A DNA stretch of 64,000 bases from Caballeronia turbans (GTDB lineage: Bacteria; Pseudomonadota; Gammaproteobacteria; Burkholderiales; Burkholderiaceae), in the NCBI GenBank assembly GCA_001544655.2, contig FCOD02000012.1, positions 1-64,000 on the forward strand, read 5' to 3'. A program made the translations under genes and the position numbers. Shown here one piece after another: positions 37,613-46,797 of this stretch (the first letter of the stretch is position 1; each line of letters starts with the position of its first letter). Under the pieces are notes generated by a model. That model did no database searches. It saw only the letters and a program-made list of their open reading frames with translations, and was not told the origin of the DNA.

Positions 37613-38857
37613 ATGAATCCTCTCTATGCACTCGAAGGACTCAACTTCTTCATGGCCGATGTCCAGGCGGGGATCGGCCCTTTTCTCGGCGTCTTTCTGC
37701 AGGCGCAGGGCTGGCATCCCGAGTCGATCGGTACGGTGATGACCCTCGGCGGCATCGCCGGCATGCTCACGACGTCGCCGGCGGGCGCACTCGTCGATGC
37801 GACGCATCACAAGCGCCGCCTCATCGTGGCTGCGGGCGTCATGACGACGCTCGCTTCGCTCGCGCTGTGGGTGTCGCACGACTTCTGGATGGTCGCCGCC
37901 TCGCAGGTCCTCACGGCGGTGACCGGTGCCGCGCTCGGGCCGGCGGTCGCGGGCGTGACGCTCGGCATCGTGCGCGAGCGCGGCTTCGACCGGCAGTTCG
38001 CGCGCAATCAGATGGCGAATCACGCCGGCAACGTCGTGGGCGCGGCGCTTTCGGGCTGGCTCGGCTGGCGCTTCGGATTCGGTGCGGTGTTCGCGCTCGC
38101 GGGCGTATTCGGTGCGATGACGGTCCTCTCGACGCTGCTCATCAGCCGGGATTCGATCGATCACGACAGCGCGCGCGGCCTCGTCGCCTCGTCGTCTTCG
38201 TCGTCTTCTTCGGAGCATGAGCACGCGAGCGGCTTTCGCATGTTGCTCGCGTGCAGGCCGTTGCTGTTGCTCGCCGCCGCGCTCGCGATGTTCCACCTCG
38301 GCAATGCGGCCATGCTGCCGCTCTATGGCCTCGCCGTCGTCGCCGCGCATCAGGGCGATCCGAGCGCCTTCACCGCGCAGACGATCGTGGTCGCGCAACT
38401 CGTGATGGTCGCCGCGGCATTCTTCGCGAACCGGCTGATTCAACGCGCCGGCTACTGGGGCGTCATTTTGATCACTTTCCTTGCGCTGCCGCTGCGCGGA
38501 CTCGTCGCGGCGATCTTCATCACGGCATGGGGGGTGTGGCCCGTGCAGGCGCTCGACGGCATCGGCGCGGGGCTGCAAAGCGTGGCTGTTCCCGCGCTCG
38601 TCGTGCGTTTGCTGCAAGGCACCGGGCGCGTCAATGTCGGGCAGGGCGTCGTGATGACGGTGCAGGGCATCGGTGCCGCGCTCAGCCCCGCGCTGGGCGG
38701 CGCGCTCGCACAACATTTCGGCTATGTGAGGGCGTTTCTCGCACTGGGCGCCGTATCGACGGGCTCGCTCGCGCTGTGGCTCTGCTTCGGCGCATCGCTC
38801 AAGAAAGCGTGCGGCAATTGCCGCGATTCCGCCAACGATCCGTCGCTTGCCACATGA
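37613..38857 (+). CDS. MFS transporter
   Basis: 414 residues with twelve predicted membrane segments. N-terminal MFS motifs include GGIAGMLTTSPAGALVDATHHKRR, quoted in part, of the motif A type in the TM2-TM3 loop. The central cytoplasmic loop carries eight consecutive Ser followed by EHEHA (SSSSSSSSEHEHA), a low-complexity linker. Substrate not identifiable; the pattern resembles drug/sugar efflux-type members. It is 102 bases after the repeat-domain pair on the same strand. Confidence 0.88.
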   Translation: MNPLYALEGLNFFMADVQAGIGPFLGVFLQAQGWHPESIGTVMTLGGIAGMLTTSPAGALVDATHHKRRLIVAAGVMTTLASLALWVSHDFWMVAASQVLTAVTGAALGPAVAGVTLGIVRERGFDRQFARNQMANHAGNVVGAALSGWLGWRFGFGAVFALAGVFGAMTVLSTLLISRDSIDHDSARGLVASSSSSSSSEHEHASGFRMLLACRPLLLLAAALAMFHLGNAAMLPLYGLAVVAAHQGDPSAFTAQTIVVAQLVMVAAAFFANRLIQRAGYWGVILITFLALPLRGLVAAIFITAWGVWPVQALDGIGAGLQSVAVPALVVRLLQGTGRVNVGQGVVMTVQGIGAALSPALGGALAQHFGYVRAFLALGAVSTGSLALWLCFGASLKKACGNCRDSANDPSLAT

Positions 38858-39181
38858 ATCCGATTTTTCTCGCGTGCTTGCCGTGAACCGTGCGAAAGGC
38901 TCGCCGCGCAAGCTCTTCTTGCTGATGCATCTGGTTCGCCGTGCGCTTTCGAACGGCAAATGAAACGCGAGCACGGGCGGTGACGCCTTCGTGAGTCGAT
39001 CGCCTGGCGTGTCGTGCCGCTCACGGCTCCGGTGACGTCGCCGCTTCAGTTGATGGCCAATGCCTGAACCCGTCAACGCGTTCTCCCGCACTAAAGTTTT
39101 CCGTCGATCTTCCGTTATCTCATTGTCGGCGCGTCCCGAAGGGTTGCGGCCTGAACACACTCCGAATACCAAAAACACGCC
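38858..39181. other. Intergenic stretch without a recognisable gene
   Basis: 324 bases between the MFS transporter and the lipoprotein gene. It should hold the promoter of the latter. No hairpin with T-run, operator or reading frame worth calling was seen. Confidence 0.4.
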
Positions 39182-39949
39182 ATGAAACTCGTATCGAAGC
39201 TCACGCTGCTCGCTTTGCCGATACTCGCTGCCTGCGGCGGCGGGAATGACGACCAGACTTGCGTGTCCGACCTCAGCAATCTGAAGAAAACTTGCGTCGC
39301 TACGACTTCCCATGCGTTGCCGGAAGGCGTCTGGTACGGATCGGTGAATTCGTCGCAGTCGGTTGCGGCGCAGACCATCGTTCTCGAAACCGGTCAGTAC
39401 TACAGCATCTTTACGCAGGGCGGTTCGTTTGTCTGGCTGATCGAGGGCATCATGACGGCAACCGACGGCGCATTCAGCGATCCGGCGACCGTCGGCTTCC
39501 ACACACTTGGCGCGATTCGCGCTGGATCCCTCTCCGGCAACTTCACCACGAAGAGCGCGCTCACGGCGACCACGAGCCTCTTCGTCGCGCCGGATACGAC
39601 CGCCACGAACTTCAACGGCAACTACAATGCGACGTACGACACGCCGATCGCCATCAGCGACGTCGCGCGCACGTGGAACAGTGGGGCGGGCGTTGCGCCG
39701 GTCTCAACTATCACGTTCGCCACGGACGGCACAGCGAAAGGCGCGCAAAGTGCCTGTACGTTCACCGGCAGCTTCAAACCGCGATCGACGGGCAAGCACC
39801 TGCTCGACGGCACGCTGAATTTCGCGGGTTCGTCGTGCGCGCTCAATAACGTGTCGATGTCCGTCGAAGCGACCGTCATAAACGGCCTGCTCACGGTCGT
39901 CGGCGTAACCCCGCAACGAGACCAGGCGTTCTATCTGTCGGCCCAGTGA
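39182..39949 (+). CDS. Putative lipoprotein of unknown function
   Basis: 255 residues with a lipoprotein signal (LVSKLTLLALPILAACGGG; lipobox LAAC). The mature part is rich in Thr, Ser, Ala and Gly with predicted beta-strands; repeated patterns like GNFTTKSALTATTSLFVAP, NGNYNATYDTPI and SGAGVAPVSTITF suggest a beta-barrel or beta-sandwich. I know no family. It probably sits in the outer membrane or at the periplasmic face. Monocistronic; it converges on the GH88 gene. Confidence 0.75.
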   Translation: MKLVSKLTLLALPILAACGGGNDDQTCVSDLSNLKKTCVATTSHALPEGVWYGSVNSSQSVAAQTIVLETGQYYSIFTQGGSFVWLIEGIMTATDGAFSDPATVGFHTLGAIRAGSLSGNFTTKSALTATTSLFVAPDTTATNFNGNYNATYDTPIAISDVARTWNSGAGVAPVSTITFATDGTAKGAQSACTFTGSFKPRSTGKHLLDGTLNFAGSSCALNNVSMSVEATVINGLLTVVGVTPQRDQAFYLSAQ

Positions 39950-39997
39950 GCGGCGATTCGCTGGTTCGGCCGGCCCGGCGGATTTGCATCTGATCCT

Positions 39998-41218
39998 TCA
40001 GGCAAGCGGAATGCGCGCATCATCGAGCGGGCGCAGCTTGCCCGGATGCACGACGCGGCACAAGGCTTCGACAAAGAAGAAGTCACCGAACATGGTTGCG
40101 CCGTCCACGCCGATGTTATGCGGCTTCGAATAGCACGAGTTATGCAGCAGGCCATGTTGGCCGTCCTTCGTGAACTCGTCGCGGCACAGTGCTTCGAGCA
40201 TCGCCACACCGTGACGCTGCCACTTCGCGGCGGCTTGCGCATCCGGATGCAGACGCGCCATTTCCAGCAGCGCCGATGCCGTTACCGCAGCAGCGGCCGT
40301 ATCCTTGATCTCCGCATCGCGGCCCGTCGCGTCGAAGTCCCACGGCGGCACCTGGCGGCCATCGAGGCGGCGCAGGTAGTAATCGGCAAGACGCTCGGCG
40401 AGATCGAGATACGTGCGCTTGCCCGTCTCGCGCGCGGAGTTGACATAGCCGTAGATCGCCCATGCCTGGCCACGGCTCCACGCGGATTCGTCGAAGGCGC
40501 CCTGAAACGTGTAGCCGCGCTTGCGTGCGCCGCTTTCCACGTCGTATTCGACGGCGTGATAAGTCGAGTCGTCATTGCGCACGAATGCGCGCGCGGTCAT
40601 CTCGGCATGAGCATCGGCGGCGTGCCGGTAGCTGCCGTCGCCGGCGTGATTTGCGGCCCAGTAGAGCAAGGACAGATTCGCCATCGTGTCGATCGCGGAC
40701 GCGCTTCGGCCGCGCGCATCGGAAAGCGGGCCCCATGACGCGAGATACGCGCCGTCGCGTGTCGTCACGAGCCGCGCACGCAGCTTGTCGGCCGCTTCGA
40801 GCGCGATGCGCGCGAACCGTTCGTCGCCCGTGATGTGATGCCCGGGCACCGCGCTGCTGTCGAAGATGAAGCCGATATCGTGCGTGTTCGGGTCCTGTGC
40901 GCGCTGCTCGACCAGCAACATGCGGGCACGCGCCCATTCGAGAAAACGCGTCTCGCCCGTATGCAGATACGAGGTCAGCAGGAGCCCTACCCAGAAGCCG
41001 CAGAACCAGTTGCCGTGGCTCCATGCGTCGCCGTCGTAGCCTGCGGAAAGCGAGGCGGGCAGACGCACCCATTGGCCATCGGGGCCGGTCACTTGCGGAA
41101 ATTCGACGCCGAAGGTCAGCTCGTCGGCGGCGACTTTCTGCGCGGTCTTATCGAGAGTCTGGCGAAACAGTCTCGTCTGTTCGTCGGAAAGCGCCAGCGT
41201 TTGCGTTGCGTTCGACAC
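39998..41218 (-). CDS. Glycoside hydrolase family 88 (unsaturated glucuronyl/rhamnogalacturonyl hydrolase)
   Basis: 406 residues, (alpha/alpha)6 barrel type. WSHGNWFCGFWVGLLL, IDTMANLSLLYWAA with a likely catalytic Asp in DTMAN, and FQGAFDESAWSRGQAWAIYGYV are characteristic. GH88 removes the unsaturated uronic acid from oligosaccharides made by polysaccharide lyases. No signal peptide, so it is cytoplasmic and acts on imported oligosaccharides. It follows the AraC-type gene by 118 bases on the same strand, so that regulator probably controls it. Confidence 0.9.
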   Translation of the reverse strand: MSNATQTLALSDEQTRLFRQTLDKTAQKVAADELTFGVEFPQVTGPDGQWVRLPASLSAGYDGDAWSHGNWFCGFWVGLLLTSYLHTGETRFLEWARARMLLVEQRAQDPNTHDIGFIFDSSAVPGHHITGDERFARIALEAADKLRARLVTTRDGAYLASWGPLSDARGRSASAIDTMANLSLLYWAANHAGDGSYRHAADAHAEMTARAFVRNDDSTYHAVEYDVESGARKRGYTFQGAFDESAWSRGQAWAIYGYVNSARETGKRTYLDLAERLADYYLRRLDGRQVPPWDFDATGRDAEIKDTAAAAVTASALLEMARLHPDAQAAAKWQRHGVAMLEALCRDEFTKDGQHGLLHNSCYSKPHNIGVDGATMFGDFFFVEALCRVVHPGKLRPLDDARIPLA

Positions 41219-41336
41219 GGTGTCTCCTTGAGTTCGTCATGCGCAGGACGATTGTAAAAAGCCCCTGCGCAACGGCGTTAGGATGAAACGCGTGAACTGT
41301 TGGACATTTCCGCACCGGCGCGGCGCGCGTGACGAA

Positions 41337-42233
41337 TCAGATATGCAGCTTCTCGAGGCTGCGCCGATAGTCGATCGGTGAGCGGCCGGTGTGCTTGCGA
41401 AAGCAGCGGCTGAAATAGGCAGGATCGTCGAAGGAGAGCATGGCGGCGATCTCGGCGACATTCACTTCGGAGTGCAGCAGCAAACGCTTTGCCTCGAGCA
41501 TCACGCGCTCGCGGATCAGTTTGGGCGCCGTGCTGCCGAGCGCCTGACGGGTCGACTCGTTGAGCGCGCGTTCGGTCACGTTGAGCAGGCGCGCATAGTC
41601 CGCCGCTTCGTTGACCGATCGAAAGTGCTTCTCGAGCAGGCTCTTGAAGCGACGAGACAGCAGCACGCTGCGCGATGCGGCGGCATCGCGCATGGCGGCG
41701 GCATCGCACATGCGCGCAACCTTGATCAGAAATACATGCAGCCAGGCCCAGATCGCATCCGTGTAGCCGACCTGCTCCTCCTGATACTCCTGGCGGATGC
41801 CGTCCATCACGCGCGTCAGTTCGCGCACCTGTGCATCGCTCAGATGCAGGCAGGCACCGAGTTGCTCGAAGTCATAGACGGGTACATCGGTCGCGGTATG
41901 ACGGTTTTGCACCCGAAACGCAAAGAACTCGGACGAAAAGCTGATCGAATAGCCGAGCGTGTCGGCGGACAGGTCGAGATCGTGGATCTGTCCGGGCGTC
42001 ATGAAATAGAGCGTATGCGGGCGCACTTCGTAGCGCACCGAATCGATCACGTGAGAGCCGCTGCCCGCGATCACCCACATGACGTGATAGAAGTCATGGC
42101 GATGCGGATAGACGAGCGTTGATTTGAGCGCTTCGATCGGCGCGAGATGAAAGTCCGGCGTCTTGACGTGCGCGCCGTATTCGTAGTCCTCGATCCTGAT
42201 GACCGGAACGTGGCAGCAACATGCGGTATCCAA
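41337..42233 (-). CDS. AraC-family regulator, cupin type
   Basis: 298 residues with a TTG start at 42233, preceded by AGGAGGAG 7-8 bases upstream; no ATG lies near. A longer frame upstream to 42305 lacks a binding site. The N-terminal cupin domain has the HRHDFYHVMWVIAGSG motif (near 50) and LYFMTPGQIHDL. The C-terminal double helix-turn-helix contains NVAEIAAMLSFDDPAYFSRCFRKHTGRSP, quoted in part, of the AraC signature. It precedes the GH88 gene on the same strand. Confidence 0.85.
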   Translation of the reverse strand: MDTACCCHVPVIRIEDYEYGAHVKTPDFHLAPIEALKSTLVYPHRHDFYHVMWVIAGSGSHVIDSVRYEVRPHTLYFMTPGQIHDLDLSADTLGYSISFSSEFFAFRVQNRHTATDVPVYDFEQLGACLHLSDAQVRELTRVMDGIRQEYQEEQVGYTDAIWAWLHVFLIKVARMCDAAAMRDAAASRSVLLSRRFKSLLEKHFRSVNEAADYARLLNVTERALNESTRQALGSTAPKLIRERVMLEAKRLLLHSEVNVAEIAAMLSFDDPAYFSRCFRKHTGRSPIDYRRSLEKLHI

Positions 42234-42371
42234 CTGTCTCCTCCTCGTCGTCGGCGATGTGTCTTCGCGCCTGCAGCATGCCCGCGCGATCGCGGGCCGC
42301 TGCACGAGTGTAGCCGCGCAGCCAGCGGGGCGTAATTGGCACTTACACCATGCGACGCGCGACGTGCGAGG

Positions 42372-42845
42372 TCATGCCGCGACGTTGCGCGCCATCATTG
42401 CTTCGTCGAAGCGCAGTTCCTTCAACGCGGAAAGCCCGCTCAACACCACGTGGCCGTGCTGATTTCGAACGGTCGTGTCCATCACGAGAATATGCTTGGC
42501 GGGCTTTTTCTCGACGACGCAGACGTTGATCGTCGCCGTATCGCCGATATACACCGGCCCGAGAAATCGCAGCTCCTGTCCGACATACGCGAAACCCGGC
42601 CCCGTCAGTTCCGTATGCGCCGCCGACACCAGCGCCGCCGTCAGAAGACCATGCACCACGCGCCGGCCGAAGGGCGAGCATTCGGCGAACGCGTCTTCCA
42701 TGTGCAGCGGATTCAGGTCGCCGGACAGATGCCCGAACGCGTTCACTTCGGCTTCGGTGACCGTATGCACGACCACCTGCGTGCGGCCGATTTCGATATC
42801 GTCGAAGCGCAGGAGCGCCGGCCAGTTGTTCGGTTGTGCGCTCAT
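42372..42845 (-). CDS. MaoC-like enoyl-CoA hydratase/dehydratase (last gene of the acyl-CoA operon)
   Basis: 157 residues, hot-dog fold. The hydratase motif FGHLSGDLNPLHMEDAFA contains the catalytic Asp and His (SGDLNPLH). It probably hydrates an enoyl-CoA or dehydrates a 3-hydroxyacyl-CoA. It overlaps the CoA-transferase stop as ATGA and ends the five-gene operon. A second MaoC-like protein is the first gene of this operon, suggesting different substrates or a heteromeric enzyme. Confidence 0.9.
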   Translation of the reverse strand: MSAQPNNWPALLRFDDIEIGRTQVVVHTVTEAEVNAFGHLSGDLNPLHMEDAFAECSPFGRRVVHGLLTAALVSAAHTELTGPGFAYVGQELRFLGPVYIGDTATINVCVVEKKPAKHILVMDTTVRNQHGHVVLSGLSALKELRFDEAMMARNVAA

Positions 42846-44035
42846 GCGTCTCTCCTCGAAGTCAGTGCAATGCGCCCCTCGACAAAGGCGTCGATCTCTT
42901 GCGGCGTATATCCCAGTTCCGCGAGCACCTCGCGGGTATGTTGTCCGTGTTTCGGCGGATGCCGGCGCAGAGGCGGCGCCTCGCCGTCATAGCGCACCGG
43001 ATGCGCCAGCACGCGCACCGGGCCGGCCTGCTCGTGCTCGAACGACATGATCATCTGATTGTGCGCGACTTGCGGATCGTGCTCGACCTGTTCGTAATCG
43101 TTGACCGGCGCGAACCAGATGTCGTGTTCCTCGAAGATGCGCATCCATTCTTCGGTCGTGCGCGTCGTGAGCGTGTCGTAGACAAGGCGGTTGATTTCCT
43201 CGCGGCGCATGACATTGTCCTTCGGATGCGTGAACCCGGCGAGTGCGGGACAAGACAGCGCACCGGCGAGCTTCTGGGTCGGCGTGAGCGACATCGCAAT
43301 GTAGCCGTCCCGCGTCCGGTACACGCCATACGGCGCCGGGTGGAAACGGCTGCCGGTAGGCGGATGCGTGCGCGGCCACAGCGGCCCCTTGTTCATGTAG
43401 TACGTGAACGGCTCGATCTGAAGATCGAGCGCGGCGTTGAGCAGGTTGCTCTCGACGCGCGTACCGACGCCCGTGCGCTCGCGCGACTGCAACGCGGCGA
43501 CCACGCCGAACGCGGCGAGCACGGCGGCATGCTGATCGACGATGGCTGAGCCGACCGGCGTGGGCGGCGACTCCGCATCGCCGGAAAGCATGGTCATGCC
43601 GCTCATCGCCTGAAGCAGCAAGTCCTGGCCCGGACGCTTCAGATAAGGTCCGGACGAGCCGTACCCCGTGCACGAACAGTAGACGAGACGCGGGTTGGCC
43701 TCATGTACCTGCGCATAACCGAAGCCGAGCTTGTCGAGCACGCCCGGCCGATAGTTTTCGATCAGGACATCGGCCTCACGAATCAGGCGCCAGACGATCT
43801 CGCGCGCGGCTTGCTCGCGAAGATCGAGCGAAATGCTGCGTTGATTGCGGTTGCCGAGCAGAAAGAAGACGCTCACGCCTTCGACGAACGCATCCGCCCC
43901 GGTCCAGCTACGCTCGAATGCGCCGCCGGGCGGCTCGATCTTGATCACGTCGGCGCCGACATCGGCGAGCATCTGCACGGCGGCTGGGCCTTGCAAGAAG
44001 TGCGTGAAACTCAGTACCTTGATGCCTTCCAGCAT
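42842..44035 (-). CDS. Class III CoA-transferase (CaiB/BaiF/FRC family)
   Basis: 397 residues from ATG at 44035 (MLEGIKVLSFTH), with GAGGGGAG upstream; a GTG at 44041 is less likely. The catalytic Asp is in RPGQDLLLQAMSGM, and the family motifs IKIEPPGGAF and VLIENYRPGVLDKLGFGY are clear. It moves CoA from a donor acyl-CoA to a carboxylate, probably activating the substrate brought in by the divergent TRAP transporter. It sits 30 bases after the acyl-CoA dehydrogenase gene. Confidence 0.92.
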   Translation of the reverse strand: MLEGIKVLSFTHFLQGPAAVQMLADVGADVIKIEPPGGAFERSWTGADAFVEGVSVFFLLGNRNQRSISLDLREQAAREIVWRLIREADVLIENYRPGVLDKLGFGYAQVHEANPRLVYCSCTGYGSSGPYLKRPGQDLLLQAMSGMTMLSGDAESPPTPVGSAIVDQHAAVLAAFGVVAALQSRERTGVGTRVESNLLNAALDLQIEPFTYYMNKGPLWPRTHPPTGSRFHPAPYGVYRTRDGYIAMSLTPTQKLAGALSCPALAGFTHPKDNVMRREEINRLVYDTLTTRTTEEWMRIFEEHDIWFAPVNDYEQVEHDPQVAHNQMIMSFEHEQAGPVRVLAHPVRYDGEAPPLRRHPPKHGQHTREVLAELGYTPQEIDAFVEGRIALTSRRDA

Positions 44036-44065
44036 AAACACTCCCCTCGATGTTTCAGCGCGAAT

Positions 44066-45229
44066 TCACGCGAGCAGCGTGCGCGCGATGATCATGCGTT
44101 GTATTTCCGACGTTCCTTCGACAATCTCGAGCACCTTCGCATCGCCGAACGCGCGTGCGACCGGAAACTCGGCCATCACGCCGTAGCCGCCGTGGATCTG
44201 CAAGGCCTGGTGCGCCGCCGTCATCGCGTGTTCCGAGGCGAAGAGCTTCGCCTGCGACGCCTGCGTATCGAAGGGCGCGCCCGCATCCTTGAGCGCGGCC
44301 GCGTCGTAGAGCATGAGGCGTGCAGCATGCGCATGGGTCGCGATGTCGGCGACCTTGAATTGCAGTCCCTGAAACTCGGCCAGGGGCCGCCCGAACGCGC
44401 GACGCTCCTTCATGTATGCGATGGAACGATCGAGCGAGCCTTGCAAGATGCCGAGCGCGAGCGCGCCGATGAGAATGCGGCCCGTGCTGATCTGCGCGAG
44501 CGTCTGACGCAGGCCCGCGCCGCGTTCGCCGAGCAGTTGATCGGCGGGAATCGCGCACTGCTCGAAGAACAGCTCATGCGTGATCGAAGCGCGCCAGCCG
44601 ATCTTGCGCAGCTTGCGGCCCTTGCTGAACCCCGGCGTTCCCTGCGGCACGACGAAGTTGGAAATCTCCTTGCGGCCATCGGGACGCGTGCCCGTCACCG
44701 CCGCGATCACCGTGGGGCCGCCTATCTCCGTGCCCGAATTGCTGATGAACGTCTTCGCGCCATCGATGACCCAGCGCTCGCCGTCGAAACGCGCGCGCGT
44801 GGCGATGTTGGCCGCATCCGATCCGGCGTCCGGCTCGGAAAGGCCGATGGCCCCGATCTGCGTGCCATCGAGGATGGGCTTCAGGAAGCGCTCTTTCTGA
44901 GCGCTCGTGCCATAGTTGGTCAGCAGGCTCGCGACCGTCGCATTGGCCATCAGCGCATTGGCGACGGCGCAATCCACGCGCGCGAGTTCCTCCAGCACGA
45001 TGACGAACGACAGCCAGTCGCCACCGCCGCCGCCGAATTGTTCGGGATAGGGCAAACCCGTGAAGCCGAGTTCGCAAGCCTGACGCCATAGCGTGTAGGG
45101 AAACGCCTCCTGTTCCCAGAGCGTTTCCGACTGCGGCGCGATTTCCTTTTCGGCGAAGCGTCGCACCGCTTCGCGGATCATCGCGTGCTGTTCGCCGAGC
45201 CAGTGCGGCTGCTTCAGGCTTGTCATCAT
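44066..45229 (-). CDS. Acyl-CoA dehydrogenase
   Basis: 387 residues from ATGATG (45229). Three-domain ACAD: N-terminal helices, middle beta-domain with IGLSEPDAGSDAANIATRA for FAD and substrate, and C-terminal helices with QIHGGYGVMAEFPVAR. The catalytic base Glu is in LEIVEGTSEIQR near the C-terminus. It introduces a double bond into an acyl-CoA and passes electrons to ETF in the cytoplasm. It overlaps the enoyl-CoA hydratase stop as ATGA. Confidence 0.93.
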   Translation of the reverse strand: MMTSLKQPHWLGEQHAMIREAVRRFAEKEIAPQSETLWEQEAFPYTLWRQACELGFTGLPYPEQFGGGGGDWLSFVIVLEELARVDCAVANALMANATVASLLTNYGTSAQKERFLKPILDGTQIGAIGLSEPDAGSDAANIATRARFDGERWVIDGAKTFISNSGTEIGGPTVIAAVTGTRPDGRKEISNFVVPQGTPGFSKGRKLRKIGWRASITHELFFEQCAIPADQLLGERGAGLRQTLAQISTGRILIGALALGILQGSLDRSIAYMKERRAFGRPLAEFQGLQFKVADIATHAHAARLMLYDAAALKDAGAPFDTQASQAKLFASEHAMTAAHQALQIHGGYGVMAEFPVARAFGDAKVLEIVEGTSEIQRMIIARTLLA

Positions 45230-46038
45230 GGTGTGAGCGGTGCCGGGTTGGGGCGCGCCGTGCGCCGGGTGAGCTTCTGTTCCATGAATTGGCGCAGCCC
45301 GGCGCGCGCGCCTTCGCTCGAAAAGTTGACCGCGTATTGCGCGGCTTCGAAATCGAGTCCCGCCGACAACGGCATGTCGCTCGCGCGATTCAACGCGCGT
45401 TTGGCCATCTCGACTGCGAACGGATCGTAGGATGCCAGCGTCGCAGCAAGGGACTGCACCGCATCGAAAAGCGCATCGGGGGCCGCAAGCTCATGGATGA
45501 AGCCGAACGCCTCGCATTGCGCCGCGGAAAAACGCCTGCCGCTCATGATGAAGCGCTTGGCGCACGCGAGCCCCATCTTGGCGACGGCGAGTTGCGTGCC
45601 GCCCCAGCCGGGCATCGTGTTGAGCGTGATCTCCGGAAACGCGAAGCTCGCATGATTCGATGCCACGATGAAGTCGCACGCGAGCGCCAGCTCGAAGCCG
45701 CCGCCGAGCGCATAGCCGTTGACCATCGCGATGGTCGGCTTCGCGCACTCGTGCAGGCGCAGCAAGGCGCGCTGACCGGCGACCATGTCGCGATAGGCGG
45801 CGACGCCATCGAGCGAGACGAGCCGTTCTATATCGTTGCCGGCCGCGAATGCCTTCGCACCGCGGCCGGTGACGGCGATCACGCGCGTGGCGTCGTCGGC
45901 CGTGGCGTCGTCGATTGCGGCCGTGAGCGCGGCCAGCATCTCGGGCGTGAATGCGTTGAGCTTGTCGGCCCGATTGAGCGTCAGGAGCCGCAAGGTGCCG
46001 TGCTGCGAGGCGAGGACGGGGTCCGTGTTGTTCTCCAT
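45226..46038 (-). CDS. Enoyl-CoA hydratase/isomerase family protein
   Basis: 270 residues from ATG at 46038; a GTG at 46047, overlapping the MaoC stop as GTGA, is an equally plausible start. It has the crotonase fold with LNRADKLNAFTPEML, the oxyanion-hole AFAAGNDIERL, GGGFELALACDF and FPEITLNTMPGWGGTQ. Both catalytic-type Glu (GGGFE and FPEI) are kept, so hydratase activity is likely. It provides hydration of the enoyl-CoA made by the dehydrogenase. Confidence 0.9.
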   Translation of the reverse strand: MENNTDPVLASQHGTLRLLTLNRADKLNAFTPEMLAALTAAIDDATADDATRVIAVTGRGAKAFAAGNDIERLVSLDGVAAYRDMVAGQRALLRLHECAKPTIAMVNGYALGGGFELALACDFIVASNHASFAFPEITLNTMPGWGGTQLAVAKMGLACAKRFIMSGRRFSAAQCEAFGFIHELAAPDALFDAVQSLAATLASYDPFAVEMAKRALNRASDMPLSAGLDFEAAQYAVNFSSEGARAGLRQFMEQKLTRRTARPNPAPLTP

Positions 46039-46043
46039 GGCCT

Positions 46044-46469
46044 TCACAGCACTTTCAGGTAAGTCTTGCCCGATGCGACGACCACGCCGTCCTGGCGGGT
46101 CACGTCGGCGGCGAACACGCACACGTTGCGTTCCTCGTCCTTGTCCTCGAGCGTCAGGCGTGCGGTAACCGTATCGCCGATGAACACCGGTGCGTTGAAG
46201 GTGATGTCATAGCGATACGAAACCGCGCCGGGGCTGGGCGCTTTCTGCGCCATCAACCCCATCACCGTCGACAGAAATCCGACCGACAGGCAGCCCTGCG
46301 CGATACGCTTCTCGAAGCGCGTGCTCTTTGCATATTCCTCGTTGAGATGCACGGCGTAAAAATCGCCGACGATGCCGGCAAAGCCGTAGATGTCGTATTC
46401 GGAGACGGTCTTGGCGAAATCGGCGGTGTCGCCGATTGCATAGCAATCCATATGAGGACGTTTGGCCAT
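46044..46469 (-). CDS. MaoC-like hydratase (first gene of the acyl-CoA operon)
   Basis: 141 residues from ATG at 46469; only a weak ribosome binding site. Hot-dog fold with the catalytic-type Asp/His in IVGDFYAVHLNEEYA, then FEKRIAQGCLSVGF. A second MaoC-like protein in the operon ends it. It starts 328 bases from the divergent TRAP gene, and its promoter should lie in the inverted-pair region 46574-46671. Confidence 0.88.
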   Translation of the reverse strand: MAKRPHMDCYAIGDTADFAKTVSEYDIYGFAGIVGDFYAVHLNEEYAKSTRFEKRIAQGCLSVGFLSTVMGLMAQKAPSPGAVSYRYDITFNAPVFIGDTVTARLTLEDKDEERNVCVFAADVTRQDGVVVASGKTYLKVL

Positions 46470-46573
46470 GTCGATGAGTCTTCGTTGTCGGTGGAGATGA
46501 ACGTGACACGGTGCGTTCCGGCACCGTGCCGCCAGCATGGAAGTCACTTTAAAGAGAGGCCACGGCGAACCGG

Positions 46574-46671
46574 TAGGACGGTTCGCGCGATCTTTTGGAC
46601 TTTTTTGCAGCGCTTCGCACGAGGCGCGAGCGCACCGTTAAAAAGTCCAAGAAATTCGAAGACTGGTCCTA
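46574..46671. promoter_or_regulatory. Inverted pair of 32-bp sequences in the divergent TRAP/acyl-CoA promoter
   Basis: 46574-46605 and the reverse complement of 46640-46671 are the same length and share both ends: TAGGAC at one end and TTGGACTTTTT at the other, with identical 15-base spacing and a diverged middle. The two arms point to opposite genes. It looks like a duplicated binding site serving both promoters. Confidence 0.6.
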
Positions 46672-46797
46672 ACGCATCATCGCCACGATCACAAATACTT
46701 GCCTCAACCCGCCGGCCTGTGAAAGTTCATCGTCAGTCAGCATCGGGGCGATGCACGTCACACGCGAGGCGGTGTCCATATCGAGCAAGGAGACAAC

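Noticed and set aside
38180-38230. Frameshift or repeat-slippage error in the MFS gene at the Ser run
   Set aside because: The eight Ser are encoded by mixed TCG/TCT codons and the frame continues on both sides through recognisable MFS helices, in the usual flexible central loop.
37007-39502. A very long open frame on the minus strand (over 800 codons)
   Set aside because: It is antisense to the repeat-domain protein, the MFS transporter and the lipoprotein. Its composition (Arg/His-rich) is the usual result of reading high-GC genes backwards, and no domain is visible.
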